From positions 100,909 to 164,908 of the forward strand of contig JAFZSA010000042.1 of NCBI GenBank assembly GCA_017619585.1: DNA of 64,000 nt, in the 5' to 3' direction. Position numbers and translations under genes: made by a program. This DNA comes from Bacteroidaceae bacterium (GTDB lineage Bacteria; Bacteroidota; Bacteroidia; Bacteroidales; Bacteroidaceae). Shown here in pieces: positions 50,774 to 60,294 of the stretch (position 1 is the stretch's first letter; every line of letters starts with the position of its first letter). A model generated the notes under the pieces. It made no database searches, had not been told where the DNA came from, and saw only the letters and a program-made list of their open reading frames with translations.

Positions 50774-51658
50774 ATGAAAGTAATAAACAGTATAGATGAT
50801 CCGGCAGTGGCACCATACGCCACGCTGACTGAGGCTCAGCTGCGCAACAGGCTTGAGCCGGAGAAGGGCATATTCATTGCCGAGAGCCCTAAGGTGATAA
50901 AGGTGGCACTGGAGGCTGGATACCAGCCGCAGTCGTTCCTGTGTGAGGAGAAACATATTGAGGGTGATGCCCGTGAGATTCTGGCTATGGCAGGCAATGA
51001 GGTGCCCGTCTATACGGGCTCGAGGGAGCTGTTGGCACAGTTGACCGGCTATACCCTGACACGCGGCGTGCTCTGCGCCATGCACCGACCGGCACCCCGC
51101 CCTTTGGCAGAAGTGCTGAAGGATGCCCGTAGGGTAGTGGTGGTGCATAGCGTATGCGATACCACCAACATAGGGGCTATCTTCCGCTCGGCGGCTGCCC
51201 TGGGCATGGATGCCGTACTGATGACCGAGGATGCCTGCGACCCGCTGAACCGCCGTGCCGTGAGGGTGTCTATGGGCAGCGTGTTCCTGGTGCCCTGGAC
51301 GTGGATTCCCACTGGCGTGGAGGGCTTGCGGCAGCTGAACGACTTAGGCTTTAAGACGGCTGCCATGGCGCTCAGGGACGATAACATAGACATTGATTCG
51401 CCTAAACTGAAGGAAATAGACCGCCTGGCCATCATCATGGGAACAGAAGGCGAGGGATTGCCTCAGAGCACCATAGACGCAGCAGATTATGTGGTGCGCA
51501 TACCCATGTACCATAAGGTTGATTCGCTGAACGTGGCAGCCGCCGCCAGCATCGCGTTTTGGGAGATGAAAAAACCCCTCTCCCCGCCTTGCCCACCGTC
51601 GCAAAGCTCCCCAATCGCTCCGATTCCGCGATTGCCCCGAGGGGGAGAGCCTTTTTAA
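50774..51658 (+). CDS. TrmH/SpoU family RNA methyltransferase
   Basis: 294 aa. An N-terminal substrate-binding domain (GIFIAESPKVIKVALEAGYQ) precedes the knotted SPOUT domain with its three motifs: VCDTTNIGAIFRSAAALGMD, IIMGTEGEGLPQSTI and VDSLNVAAAASIAFWEM. Methylates ribose in tRNA or rRNA using S-adenosylmethionine; target not predictable. The family fold ends at about residue 269. The remaining 25 residues (from PLSPPCPPSQSS to LPRGGEPF) are encoded by a C/G repeat split by an inner unit that also occurs at 43305. Confidence 0.9.
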   Translation: MKVINSIDDPAVAPYATLTEAQLRNRLEPEKGIFIAESPKVIKVALEAGYQPQSFLCEEKHIEGDAREILAMAGNEVPVYTGSRELLAQLTGYTLTRGVLCAMHRPAPRPLAEVLKDARRVVVVHSVCDTTNIGAIFRSAAALGMDAVLMTEDACDPLNRRAVRVSMGSVFLVPWTWIPTGVEGLRQLNDLGFKTAAMALRDDNIDIDSPKLKEIDRLAIIMGTEGEGLPQSTIDAADYVVRIPMYHKVDSLNVAAAASIAFWEMKKPLSPPCPPSQSSPIAPIPRLPRGGEPF

Positions 51659-51752
51659 TTCAAAAAAGCAAAATTCAAAAATTTCGCTAACCGTTAACCC
51701 CTAACCGCTAACCTATTCTCCCTCCCTCGGGAGGGACAGGGAGGGGTCGCTA
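51572..51752. repeat. Repeat cluster at 3' end of TrmH-type gene
   Basis: cccctctccccgcc, inner unit (cccaatcgctccgattccgc, inverse of 43305-43335), ccccgagggggagag, an aattcaaa tract, ctaacc heptamers (51684-51714) and a second palindrome ccctccctcgggagggacag. Confidence 0.75.
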
Positions 51753-51762
51753 ATTGATATAT

Positions 51763-52719
51763 ATGAAAATAGTAGAACTTGACGGATATGCAGCCAACCC
51801 CGGGGATTTGTCGTGGGACGGCTTTAGGGAACTGGGGGAACTGACGGTGTATGACCGTACAGAGCCCGAGGATGTGTTGGAACGTGCCCAAGGGGCACAG
51901 GTGATACTGACCAACAAGGTGGTGATAACGGAGGAATTGATGGAGCAGTTGCCCGACCTCCGTTACATAGGTGTTCTGGCCACCGGATACAATGTGGTGG
52001 ATATCCCTGCCGCACGCAGGCATGGCATCATCGTGACGAATATCCCTGCCTACAGCACCATGTCGGTGGCGCAGATGGTAATGGCCCATCTGCTGAACAT
52101 CACCAACCAAGTGGCTTTGCACAGCGAAGCCGTCAAGGAGGGAGAGTGGCAAAGGAACAAGGATTTCAGTTTCTCGCTGACTCCGCTTATTGAACTGGAC
52201 GGCAAGACCCTGGGCATTGTGGGCTTGGGCAATACCGGTGCCGCTACCGCCCGCATAGCACAAAGCCTGGGTATGCGCATCCTGGCCTTCAGCAGCAAGA
52301 GTGCTGAGTCATTGGCGCAGTTGGGCATAGAGAAGGCCGAGAGCTACGAACAACTGTTCCGTGAGGCTGATGTGCTGAGCCTGCACTGTCCGCTTACAGA
52401 GGAAACCAGGCATCTGGTGAATGCCGACCGTCTGCAGCTGATGAAGCCGACGGCTATCCTTATTAATACAGGTCGCGGTCCGCTGGTAGATGAGAAGGCT
52501 TTGGCCGCTGCCTTGAACGAGGGGCGCATCATGGCGGCAGGTGTGGATGTGCTGCAGGAGGAACCTCCCCGCCAGGGAAGTCCCCTCATAGGTGCCCGTA
52601 ACTGCTACATCACGCCGCACATAGCATGGGCCACGCAAGCCGCCAGAGCCCGTCTGCTGGACATAGCCTTGGAGAACATAAAGGCATTCCTTGAGGGGAA
52701 ACCACAGAATGTGGTATAA
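51763..52719 (+). CDS. D-isomer 2-hydroxyacid dehydrogenase
   Basis: 318 aa from ATG 51763; the frame opens at a TTG three codons earlier. Substrate domain (LRYIGVLATGYNVVDIPAAR, IIVTNIPAYSTMSVAQMVMA), NAD-binding fold (GKTLGIVGLGNTGAATARIA), then HCPLTEETRHLVNADRL, active Arg in INTGRGPLVDEKALA, Glu in AGVDVLQEEPP and catalytic His in NCYITPHIAWAT. Closest in form to glycerate/hydroxypyruvate-type dehydrogenases. Exact substrate uncertain. Confidence 0.9.
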   Translation: MKIVELDGYAANPGDLSWDGFRELGELTVYDRTEPEDVLERAQGAQVILTNKVVITEELMEQLPDLRYIGVLATGYNVVDIPAARRHGIIVTNIPAYSTMSVAQMVMAHLLNITNQVALHSEAVKEGEWQRNKDFSFSLTPLIELDGKTLGIVGLGNTGAATARIAQSLGMRILAFSSKSAESLAQLGIEKAESYEQLFREADVLSLHCPLTEETRHLVNADRLQLMKPTAILINTGRGPLVDEKALAAALNEGRIMAAGVDVLQEEPPRQGSPLIGARNCYITPHIAWATQAARARLLDIALENIKAFLEGKPQNVV

Positions 52720-52803
52720 AGCCTCACCCCAGCCCTCTCCAAAGGAGAGGGGGCTGAATCTTCTTTATTCTCCCCTCCTCTTGGGAGGGGTCGGGGGTAG
52801 GCT
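52720..52803. repeat. C/G repeats between dehydrogenase and helicase genes
   Basis: cctcaccccagccctctcca plus aaggagaggggg, then tcccctcctcttgggagggg plus tcgggggtagg; the second encodes the helicase C-terminus on the minus strand. Confidence 0.7.
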
Positions 52804-55800
52804 GTTTATTATTATTTTGAACAAATCATTGCTCTTCAAAATAAGCGGATTTCCTATCATTATCAGGTGTTCCTGCGCCCTTGTCATGGCTACGTTCAGC
52901 TTGCGGTCAATGAGCTTTCCGTCCTCGGTGAACGTATTGTTGGTAAGGAAACGCAGCTGATAATGCTTTTGGATGGTAAAGCCGTAGATGATGTAGCGGC
53001 GCTGACTGCCTTGGTAGCGCTCGACCGTATCTATGGTGATGTCCATCAGCTCAGGGATACCCAGACGGGCAATGGTATTGCGCACGGTGGCAATCTGGTT
53101 GCGGTAGGGCACAATGATGCCTACCGTATCCTGGGCATTGAACCTTTCCTTTTCTATCTTATAGATGCGTTCCACCAGGGATGCAATGATATCCGCCTCG
53201 GGTTGGTTGACCTTGTCGGAGGGTGAATGCTTGGGCGTCTTGCTGGGCAGGAACAGCACACGGCGGGTAAGGAGCAGGTTGGTCAGCTCATCATCCGTGC
53301 CGCCCTCCGTGGGCAGTTCGGCAACCTGATGCGGCAGGGGCACCACCTCTAACTTCCCGTTGTAGAAGAGCTGGTTGGGCAGGTCCATAATCTGGGGATG
53401 CATACGTCCCTGGCGGGTGAGCATGTAGGTAACGGAGGGGTCGTTGCCATAGAGGTGGAGAAGTCGCTCGAAGAGCGAGAACCTGCAGTTACGCAGACCT
53501 ATCTGGTGGAGTAGGGGATTCTCTACTGCCGACTCCTGTTCTGTCTGCTGCACCACGGCAGGGAGCTGCTTGTGGTCACCAATCATCACAAAGCGCTGTA
53601 TGGCAGGTTGCCCCTCGTGCGTGGCGCTGAGCAACCCTATGATATGCGGTTCCAGAATCTGGGAAGCCTCGTCTATGATGGCCAGTGAGAACTGCTTGTA
53701 CCTGAAGAGTGCCTGGGCACTGCTCATGGCCGTAATGGTGCCCACATAGACACGCGTCTGCAGGATCAGGTCCTGCAGCTGCGACAGGTCGGCACAGGCC
53801 TTGACCTGATTATCAAACAGATGCTCCCGGTACTGAGGCTGGCAAGCCAGGGCATTGCCAATGCGCAGGAAAGGAATCTGCCCGTGCAGCTTGCTGCAGA
53901 TCTCATCCACGGCCCTATTGGTATAAGCCAGTAGCAGCACATTCGTCTCGGGATGCAGCAATTCCTCCTTGAGGGTGTTGAGCATGCCGTAGGAAGTCTT
54001 TCCGCTGCCAGGAGGACCTATAATCAGGAATAAATCACGTGCCTGACGGACACGCAGGGACAGCTCATTGAAAGTGCCGTAGTCGCCCTTTAGGGAAAGG
54101 CTCTCGCCCACCTCGGGATGGCGGGCAGCCATCAGCAGTTGCCGCCTCCCGAGCGGAGCGGAAAGGAAGGCGTGCATGCCTCTGTAGAGTGCCGTATAGG
54201 AGGATTCAAAGAAGTCGTGTTCTATGGCCCAGTAGCGGTCATGATGGCGCAGGAAGACATAGGCATCCACCTGCGATTTGCGCAGGCTCAGCGTTATCTC
54301 TTCTGGTGTGATGCTGACAATGCTGCAACGGAAAACCATGGTGTTGCAGGCATCAGGGATGCTTTCCTTCTCATAAGAATACAGTATAACGATATCGCCC
54401 GGACGGAAGTTGCTCATGTCATTCACGGCCTTTCCGTGGAACTGCAGCACCACCTGATCCACACGTCCTTCGGTACCCTCGGCAGGAGAGACAAGGCGCA
54501 ACTGGTGGTAGATGTTACCGGCAGAGAGTTTATCGTCGAGGCTATCAATCCAGATGCTGGAGAACCCCGAGTTCTCTTTCTGCTGATTGCCCAACTTGCT
54601 GAGCTGATGCTCGCGAGCTATGAAGGTGAGCATGCGGTAATAGTATGCTTTCTCCGTAGGGTTGGCTTGACGGATAGGTGCCAGCAGCTGCTCTATCTTG
54701 GGTCGTTGGAACTCTTGCCACAAACGGTTCTGCACCCCATTGCGGTTCAGCTGGTCGGGGGTGAGGGTTTCCAGTACGTTGAAACCTCCCTCTGCCAGAC
54801 GGAACTGGTGCCATACCAACTGGTTACGCAAACGGAAGGCATGGAAGAGCAGCTCGGGGGCAAAGCCAAGGCCCAGGAGCGACTGCGGGTATTTGGAGTA
54901 TAGCAGAAAGGCATGAAGTTCGCGGTTGTTCTCCTCGTACTGCTTCCGGTAGTTATAGCGCAGCAGTGCCATATAGAGGAGCAGCTGAACGTAATGAGTC
55001 CGTTGGGCCTTGGGTGTAGAGGGGTCGGCATCGCCAGGAACAAAGGCTCCGCTGCCTGCTTTCTGCTCCACAAGCACGCGCATGTCTAGTTGCAGCATAT
55101 CCATACGTCCCTGCAGACCTAACATAGAAGAGAAGAAAGAAGGCTCTACCATCACCTTGTCTGTATGGAAACTGCCTACCTGGGTGGGCAGATCATGGCA
55201 GATGGCCTTGCGTATATGCTGTAGCTGTACTTGTGCATTGGCATGGAACTGGGCGCTGGGAGGGGTAGCCAACAGGCTCAGGGCGTTTTGCTGAAAGAAT
55301 TCACGGGCAGATGCGGCATAGGAGTGCTCCTCTGCATGAAGGGTCTCGTCGAGCAACTGACCTGCCAGGTTACCCAGCATGATTGCCTCTGACTGAGCAG
55401 GCGGCTCTATCATGTGCAGCAGATAGACAAGGGGCGAATCGGAATAGCTGTCCATACACCTGGCAATCTGCGAGATATCCACCAGATAGTCGGGTTCCAG
55501 GATGATGAGTTCGGGGTAGAGGATACCCTCCTCATCGGCACGGGGCCTTATCAAATGAAGCTGCATACCAAGCTTCAGCAAAGGGGTCAGGTACGACCAG
55601 TCGAAGGGATAGAGCTCATTCCCCTGTGTATAGCAAACGCGTACCTCTTCCACACCATCGGTTTCCAGTCGGCCTGTCAGGTAATTATCATCCCAGCTTT
55701 CAACAATCATCCTAATGCATTCACCCATCAGCATGTTGCCAGAGTGTCTCTGCCTTTTGGCAGGGAAGAGGGCGGAAAGGGAATCAGGAACGGGGATGCC

Positions 55801-56145
55801 GTAAAGCAGTTTCACAAAGAGGCTGAGAGCTTGCACATCATCAGGGAGCATGCGCTCCTGTTCCTCGGGGGTAAGCTCTCCGTTCTTCAGGCGGATAAGC
55901 CTGACGCGCAGGTCGTTGACCATGCGGGAGAGTTTCCGGGAGGCGCTGTGATGCTTCAGTAGGTAGTCGGTCTTGGCAAAAGGACCTACCAGATGAACAG
56001 GCAGATGGGCGGTATGCTCCTCCAGCAGATGCAGGAACAGACGGTTCAGACGCACATAGCGGTCGGCATCCTTTGTCCGCTTGGACAGGACGTCAAGGAT
56101 ATCGGCATAAAACTCTGCCGCCGTCTGACTCAATTCATAGTTCAT
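52765..56145 (-). CDS. Superfamily 1 helicase with PD-(D/E)XK nuclease-like domain
   Basis: 1126 aa. The N-terminal half holds a Cas4/RecB-type nuclease signature: GLQGRMDMLQLD (Asp about residue 345) and MRVLVEQKAGSGAF (E-x-K about 359-361), then THYVQLLLYMALL. The C-terminal half is a Dna2/Upf1-like SF1 helicase: Walker A IIGPPGSGKTSYGML (about residue 708), LAYTNRAVDEICSKL, Walker B LAIIDEASQILEP, motif III MIGDHKQLPAVVQQTEQE, DTVERYQGSQRRYIIYGFT, LNVAMTRAQEHLIMIGNPLI. Probably acts in DNA replication or repair. Start codon and first residues (MNYEL) and the last about 12 residues (LPPTPPKRRGE) are repeat-encoded. Confidence 0.88.
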   Translation of the reverse strand: MNYELSQTAAEFYADILDVLSKRTKDADRYVRLNRLFLHLLEEHTAHLPVHLVGPFAKTDYLLKHHSASRKLSRMVNDLRVRLIRLKNGELTPEEQERMLPDDVQALSLFVKLLYGIPVPDSLSALFPAKRQRHSGNMLMGECIRMIVESWDDNYLTGRLETDGVEEVRVCYTQGNELYPFDWSYLTPLLKLGMQLHLIRPRADEEGILYPELIILEPDYLVDISQIARCMDSYSDSPLVYLLHMIEPPAQSEAIMLGNLAGQLLDETLHAEEHSYAASAREFFQQNALSLLATPPSAQFHANAQVQLQHIRKAICHDLPTQVGSFHTDKVMVEPSFFSSMLGLQGRMDMLQLDMRVLVEQKAGSGAFVPGDADPSTPKAQRTHYVQLLLYMALLRYNYRKQYEENNRELHAFLLYSKYPQSLLGLGFAPELLFHAFRLRNQLVWHQFRLAEGGFNVLETLTPDQLNRNGVQNRLWQEFQRPKIEQLLAPIRQANPTEKAYYYRMLTFIAREHQLSKLGNQQKENSGFSSIWIDSLDDKLSAGNIYHQLRLVSPAEGTEGRVDQVVLQFHGKAVNDMSNFRPGDIVILYSYEKESIPDACNTMVFRCSIVSITPEEITLSLRKSQVDAYVFLRHHDRYWAIEHDFFESSYTALYRGMHAFLSAPLGRRQLLMAARHPEVGESLSLKGDYGTFNELSLRVRQARDLFLIIGPPGSGKTSYGMLNTLKEELLHPETNVLLLAYTNRAVDEICSKLHGQIPFLRIGNALACQPQYREHLFDNQVKACADLSQLQDLILQTRVYVGTITAMSSAQALFRYKQFSLAIIDEASQILEPHIIGLLSATHEGQPAIQRFVMIGDHKQLPAVVQQTEQESAVENPLLHQIGLRNCRFSLFERLLHLYGNDPSVTYMLTRQGRMHPQIMDLPNQLFYNGKLEVVPLPHQVAELPTEGGTDDELTNLLLTRRVLFLPSKTPKHSPSDKVNQPEADIIASLVERIYKIEKERFNAQDTVGIIVPYRNQIATVRNTIARLGIPELMDITIDTVERYQGSQRRYIIYGFTIQKHYQLRFLTNNTFTEDGKLIDRKLNVAMTRAQEHLIMIGNPLILKSNDLFKIIINSLPPTPPKRRGE

Positions 56146-56250
56146 AATTCATAATTCATAGTTACGCTAACCCTCTTCTGCAATTATAATTCAAAATTCA
56201 AAATTAATTGTGCTCCCTCCCTGACGGGAGGGCCGGGGTGGGTCTGATAT
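56130..56250. repeat. Repeat cluster at helicase 5' end
   Basis: A caattcatagttcataattc tract gives the helicase ATG. Then gctaaccctc, a ttcaaaattcaaaattaatt tract and ctccctccctgacgggaggg. Confidence 0.7.
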
Positions 56251-56316
56251 TCACAATTTTTACGCAAAAATAACGGAAAAAACTGGCTTATACAAGGGAA
56301 TGTAAAGAAAAAGTCT

Positions 56317-56324
56317 TATCTTTG
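56317..56324 (+). promoter_or_regulatory. -7 box of MG2-like protein gene
   Basis: TATCTTTG, 30 bp before ATG 56355; no clear -33 element. Confidence 0.5.
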
Positions 56325-56354
56325 CTGAGCTAATTAATCACAAAACTAAAAAAC

Positions 56355-59156
56355 ATGAGCAAAATTCTTTCGTTTGTTATTTGCACACTAACAGCCTTGA
56401 ATCTGTCGGCTCAGGCAAATAAGCCTACTACATTGGACGGGTGGGCCGACCGTCTGCAGAAGTTCGGCAAGAGCATTCCGCAGGAACAGATTTTCATTCA
56501 TACCGACAATACATGCTACTTCTTAGGTGATACCTTATATTATAAGGCGTACGTGCGCAGGAGCGACGGACTGCCCAGCAGGGTGAGCAAGGTGCTCTAT
56601 GTGGAACTGCTGAATCAGGACGGCTATCTGGTGCAGCGCCAGCAGCTGGAACTGGAAAAGGGAGAGGCACATGGCGACTTTGCACTGGAGGATACCCTGT
56701 ACGGAGGATACTACGAGCTGCGCGCCTATACACGCTGGCAGTTGAACTGGGGTATAACGGAACATCCGCATACCGACTATGCCGAGAAGTGGTTCTACAA
56801 TAAGAATATGGCCAAGGACTACTACAGGGATTACGAGAAACTGTATAGCAAGGTATTCCCCGTATATGACAAGCCCAAGGCTCCGGGCAGCTATGAGCAT
56901 TTCATGACCCTGCGCCCTCTGCGCCGTATATACAAGGCCGATGGGGAAGTGCCGAAGGCTGTCGTGCAGTTCTATCCCGAAGGCGGCCATCTGGTGGCAG
57001 GCGTCAGGAACCGTGTTGCCTTCGAGGCAAATGATGATGACGGCATGCACATAGAGGGTAAGCTGACCGTTATGGATTCTGACGGTAACATAGTAGCAGA
57101 AGCCAAAGCCGAAAAGCGCGGAAGGGGCAGCATAGAGTTCGTCCCCGAGAGCGGTAAGAAATACAAGTCGGAATTCACGTGGAACTACAAGATGGGCAAA
57201 GAGGACCTGCCCAAGGTGGAGGACGACGGCTGTGCCATTAAGGTAACGCAGGAGAAAGGCGAGGTAAAGGTTGACCTGGCCCTCAGCGGAACGGCAGCCA
57301 ATGAGCCCTTGGGTATGACGGTAATGAACCAGGGACAGATGCTCGACTTCAAGGAGCTGGGTACAGGACAGCAGCTCTCTGCTACGCTTACAGCTGATAA
57401 ACTGCAGACAGGCGTCTGCCAGGTGACGGTTTTCAATGTGGAAGGAAGGATATATGCCGACCGTCTTTTCTTCTACCGCAAAGACGACTTCCAACCCCAG
57501 AATATTACCTTCAGCGGTTTCAAGGATACACCCAATGATCCCTTTGCGCCCATCAACCTGCAGGTAAACACCAATATGCCCGACGGGCATGTCAGCATAG
57601 CCGTACGCGATGCCGCACATACAGAGTATGTCTATGACTCGGGCAACATCCTTACTGAGATGCTGCTGAGCAGTCAGATTCGCGGATTTGTGGAGCAACC
57701 AGAATATTTCTTCGAGAAAGACGATGCGGAGCACCAGCGTGCACTGGATCTGTTGCTGATGATTCAGGGTTGGCGCAGATACGACTGGCATACAATGGCA
57801 ACACCCAACGCCTTTGTCCTGAACCACATGCCGGAACAGACCCCCATGTTGATGGGAGATGTGAACAAGTACGAATCTGTAAAGGGCGAAGATCTTTATA
57901 CTGAAGGAGCAGAGAAACAGGGTAATCAGGAAGAGGGGAAACTGCTTCAGGAAGGGGAGATTGTAACCAACGAGACAGTAGATGACAGGGAAAACAAAGA
58001 GATTAAGAACCTGCATGATGCCTACGGACGCTTCAGCAAAAACCAGGGTACCCTGAAGAGAGAGGTGCTGGTACATGCCAGCTTCAAGAAGCAAGGAGCT
58101 GACGGCGTAGTGGGAGAGGTTGAGACACAGAAAGGACAGTTCACCATTCAATCCCCTCGCTTCTACGAGGGTTGTGTTATGGAACTGGCTGCCTCGGACA
58201 CAACCAAGTGGAAGGACGGCAAACATGTGTGGTTTGAAGCAGGAACTACCAGATATGACGACATCAACTATCCTGAGTTCTATGTACGTCTGCGTCCCAT
58301 ATATCCCAGGTTCGTAAAGCCCTACGGATGGTATCAGCAGCATCTGGCAGAGGCTCCCAAGGGGAGTGCCCTGGATGAGGAATGGGCAGAAGATGCACGT
58401 ACCCTGCACGAGGTTACGGTAGGAGCCAAACGTAATATGCTAAGAAAGTTCGACCCCTCCAAGCCTGCCTTTGTGATAGATGCATATACCGCCCTTAATG
58501 AGGTTATAGATGCGGGTCTCTGCACAGGCTATTATATCGGCCAGCAGCGTTTCTCGGCCGATGTGGCACGTGCCTATATCGGCGATATGAACATGGACCG
58601 TCAGTATGATCTGAGGGTCAGACTGAATACAGAATTAGTACAAGAGATCTCTGAGGTGGAAAAGGGGAAGAGAGATACCAAGATTGAAGGCGGTTCTACT
58701 CCCTATGACGAGAGCTTCAAGATAACCCCCGCAGAGCAGGAGAAGTTTAACAAGTTCACCAATCTGGATAAGGTTTATATCTATACCGATTACAGTCCCC
58801 GCCGCGAGGGCGACAAGCATTTCGAAAGCAGTAACCAGCCGGAGGTTACCATAGACCTGCGTACCTACCCGGGGGGGGCGAAACGTACCGTAAGGCGTGA
58901 CCGCTTGTACATCCTGCCCGGATTCTCGGCACCTGATGCGTTCTATCAGCCTGATTACACCAACAAGCCACTGCCCGATACCAAGGACTACAGAAGAACA
59001 TTGTATTGGAATCCCAACCTGAAGCTGGATGCATCCGGAACGGCAAAGATACAGTTCTATAACAACTGCAAACAGACCCAGATAGCAATTAGCGCAGAGG
59101 GTATGGGCACCGACGGAAAACTCTTTACTGGCAAGAGTATGCCAGAAGACAGATAA
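56355..59156 (+). CDS. Large secreted protein with MG2-like domains
   Basis: 933 aa. Signal peptide MSKILSFVICTLTALNLSAQ. Residues about 45-140 (QEQIFIHTDNTCYFLGDTLY, YKAYVRRSDGLPSRVSKVLY, GGYYELRAYTRWQLNW) form an MG2/macroglobulin-type domain, and further beta domains follow (VVQFYPEGGHLVAGVRNRVA). A middle part (LLLMIQGWRRYDWHTM) is conserved in Bacteroidetes surface proteins of this kind. A region near 700 (LHEVTVGAKRN, AYTALNEVIDAGLCTGYY) recalls a TonB plug, but no TonB barrel follows. Probably outer-membrane or periplasmic; function unknown. A kinase-like gene follows after 20 bp. Confidence 0.75.
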   Translation: MSKILSFVICTLTALNLSAQANKPTTLDGWADRLQKFGKSIPQEQIFIHTDNTCYFLGDTLYYKAYVRRSDGLPSRVSKVLYVELLNQDGYLVQRQQLELEKGEAHGDFALEDTLYGGYYELRAYTRWQLNWGITEHPHTDYAEKWFYNKNMAKDYYRDYEKLYSKVFPVYDKPKAPGSYEHFMTLRPLRRIYKADGEVPKAVVQFYPEGGHLVAGVRNRVAFEANDDDGMHIEGKLTVMDSDGNIVAEAKAEKRGRGSIEFVPESGKKYKSEFTWNYKMGKEDLPKVEDDGCAIKVTQEKGEVKVDLALSGTAANEPLGMTVMNQGQMLDFKELGTGQQLSATLTADKLQTGVCQVTVFNVEGRIYADRLFFYRKDDFQPQNITFSGFKDTPNDPFAPINLQVNTNMPDGHVSIAVRDAAHTEYVYDSGNILTEMLLSSQIRGFVEQPEYFFEKDDAEHQRALDLLLMIQGWRRYDWHTMATPNAFVLNHMPEQTPMLMGDVNKYESVKGEDLYTEGAEKQGNQEEGKLLQEGEIVTNETVDDRENKEIKNLHDAYGRFSKNQGTLKREVLVHASFKKQGADGVVGEVETQKGQFTIQSPRFYEGCVMELAASDTTKWKDGKHVWFEAGTTRYDDINYPEFYVRLRPIYPRFVKPYGWYQQHLAEAPKGSALDEEWAEDARTLHEVTVGAKRNMLRKFDPSKPAFVIDAYTALNEVIDAGLCTGYYIGQQRFSADVARAYIGDMNMDRQYDLRVRLNTELVQEISEVEKGKRDTKIEGGSTPYDESFKITPAEQEKFNKFTNLDKVYIYTDYSPRREGDKHFESSNQPEVTIDLRTYPGGAKRTVRRDRLYILPGFSAPDAFYQPDYTNKPLPDTKDYRRTLYWNPNLKLDASGTAKIQFYNNCKQTQIAISAEGMGTDGKLFTGKSMPEDR

Positions 59157-59176
59157 ATCCCCTAAACCGTAATATT

Positions 59177-60277
59177 ATGAATGAATTGAGAAACATTATT
59201 GAGAAGTTTGCCATCCGTGGCACCGTGAGTGAGATAAAGCCTTTAGGCGAGGGTTTAATCAATGATACCTATAAGGTACTGACAGCAGAAGCTGATCAGC
59301 CGGATTATGTGCTGCAGCGTGTGAACCATGTTGTCTTCCCCGATGTGGATATGGTGATGCGTAATATTGATGCCGTAACCAGTCATATCCGTAAGAAACT
59401 GGAGGAGAAGGGCGAGAAGGACATCGACCGTAAGGTGCTGACCTTCATTCCGCTGAAGGACGACAGCAAGAAGCTGTATGCACTGGTTGACGGTAAGTAC
59501 TGGCGTATCATGGTCTTCATCCCGGATGCTATCACCAAGCAGGCCGTGAATCCTGAGAGCAGTCGTGCCGCAGGTAAGGCCTTCGGTAATTTCCAGGCTA
59601 TGCTGGCTGACATCCCCGTTCAGTTAGGCGAGACAATCAAGGATTTCCATAATATGGAGTTCCGTCTGCAGCAGTTGCGTGAGGTGGTGAAGGCCGATCC
59701 TGTGGGTCGTGTCAGCGAACCTCAGGTGCAAGAGGTTCTGCGTCAGATTGATGCTCGTGCCGAGGAGATGTGTAAGGCCGAACGTATGGGTCGTGAAGGT
59801 ATTCTGCCCAAGCGCGTTTGCCATTGTGATACCAAGGTCAACAATATGATGTTCGACAAGGACGACAATGTGCTCTGCGTTATCGACCTGGATACCGTAA
59901 TGCCCAACTTTATCTTCTCGGATTACGGAGATTTCCTGCGTACTGGTGCCAATGTGGTAGCAGAGGATTGCCCCGATATGGATAAGGTGCAGTTTAATGT
60001 GGAGATATTCAAGGCCTTTACAGAAGGCTACCTGAGCAGTGCTGCTTCGTTCCTGACCCGTGTGGAGATAGAGAATCTGCCATACGCTGTGAAGCTGTTC
60101 CCCTACATGCAGTGCGTACGCTTCCTGTGGGATTACCTGAGTGGCGACAAGTACTGGAAGTGCCAGTATCCCGAGCACAACTTCGTACGTTCCAACAACC
60201 AGCTGCATCTGTTGCTCAGCATTGAGGCACACGAGGCAGAAATGAATGATTTCATTAAGAAGTGCCTGGCTTCTTAA
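59177..60277 (+). CDS. APH/choline-kinase-fold sugar kinase, NahK-like
   Basis: 366 aa aminoglycoside-phosphotransferase-fold enzyme. IKPLGEGLINDTYKV (nucleotide loop), YVLQRVNHVVFPDVDMVMRN, then the Brenner motif RVCHCDTKVNNMMFDKDDN with catalytic Asp (about residue 217), and metal-binding Asp in CVIDLDTVMPNFIFSDYGDF. The shape and the HCDTKVNN/IDLDTVM pair are like N-acetylhexosamine 1-kinases of Bifidobacterium and Bacteroidales. Substrate therefore probably a hexosamine, unproven. It sits 20 bp after the MG2-like gene. Confidence 0.85.
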   Translation: MNELRNIIEKFAIRGTVSEIKPLGEGLINDTYKVLTAEADQPDYVLQRVNHVVFPDVDMVMRNIDAVTSHIRKKLEEKGEKDIDRKVLTFIPLKDDSKKLYALVDGKYWRIMVFIPDAITKQAVNPESSRAAGKAFGNFQAMLADIPVQLGETIKDFHNMEFRLQQLREVVKADPVGRVSEPQVQEVLRQIDARAEEMCKAERMGREGILPKRVCHCDTKVNNMMFDKDDNVLCVIDLDTVMPNFIFSDYGDFLRTGANVVAEDCPDMDKVQFNVEIFKAFTEGYLSSAASFLTRVEIENLPYAVKLFPYMQCVRFLWDYLSGDKYWKCQYPEHNFVRSNNQLHLLLSIEAHEAEMNDFIKKCLAS

Positions 60278-60294
60278 ATTAAGAATGAGGAGAG

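Noticed and set aside
22461..51714. Heptamers as real telomeres or a CRISPR array
   Set aside because: Units are few, irregular and dispersed, with no spacers, no cas genes and no chromosome end.
56535..58409. 624-codon open frame on the minus strand opposite the MG2-like gene
   Set aside because: No family signal, Cys/His-rich shadow composition; the plus-strand protein has a signal peptide, conserved domains and a promoter.
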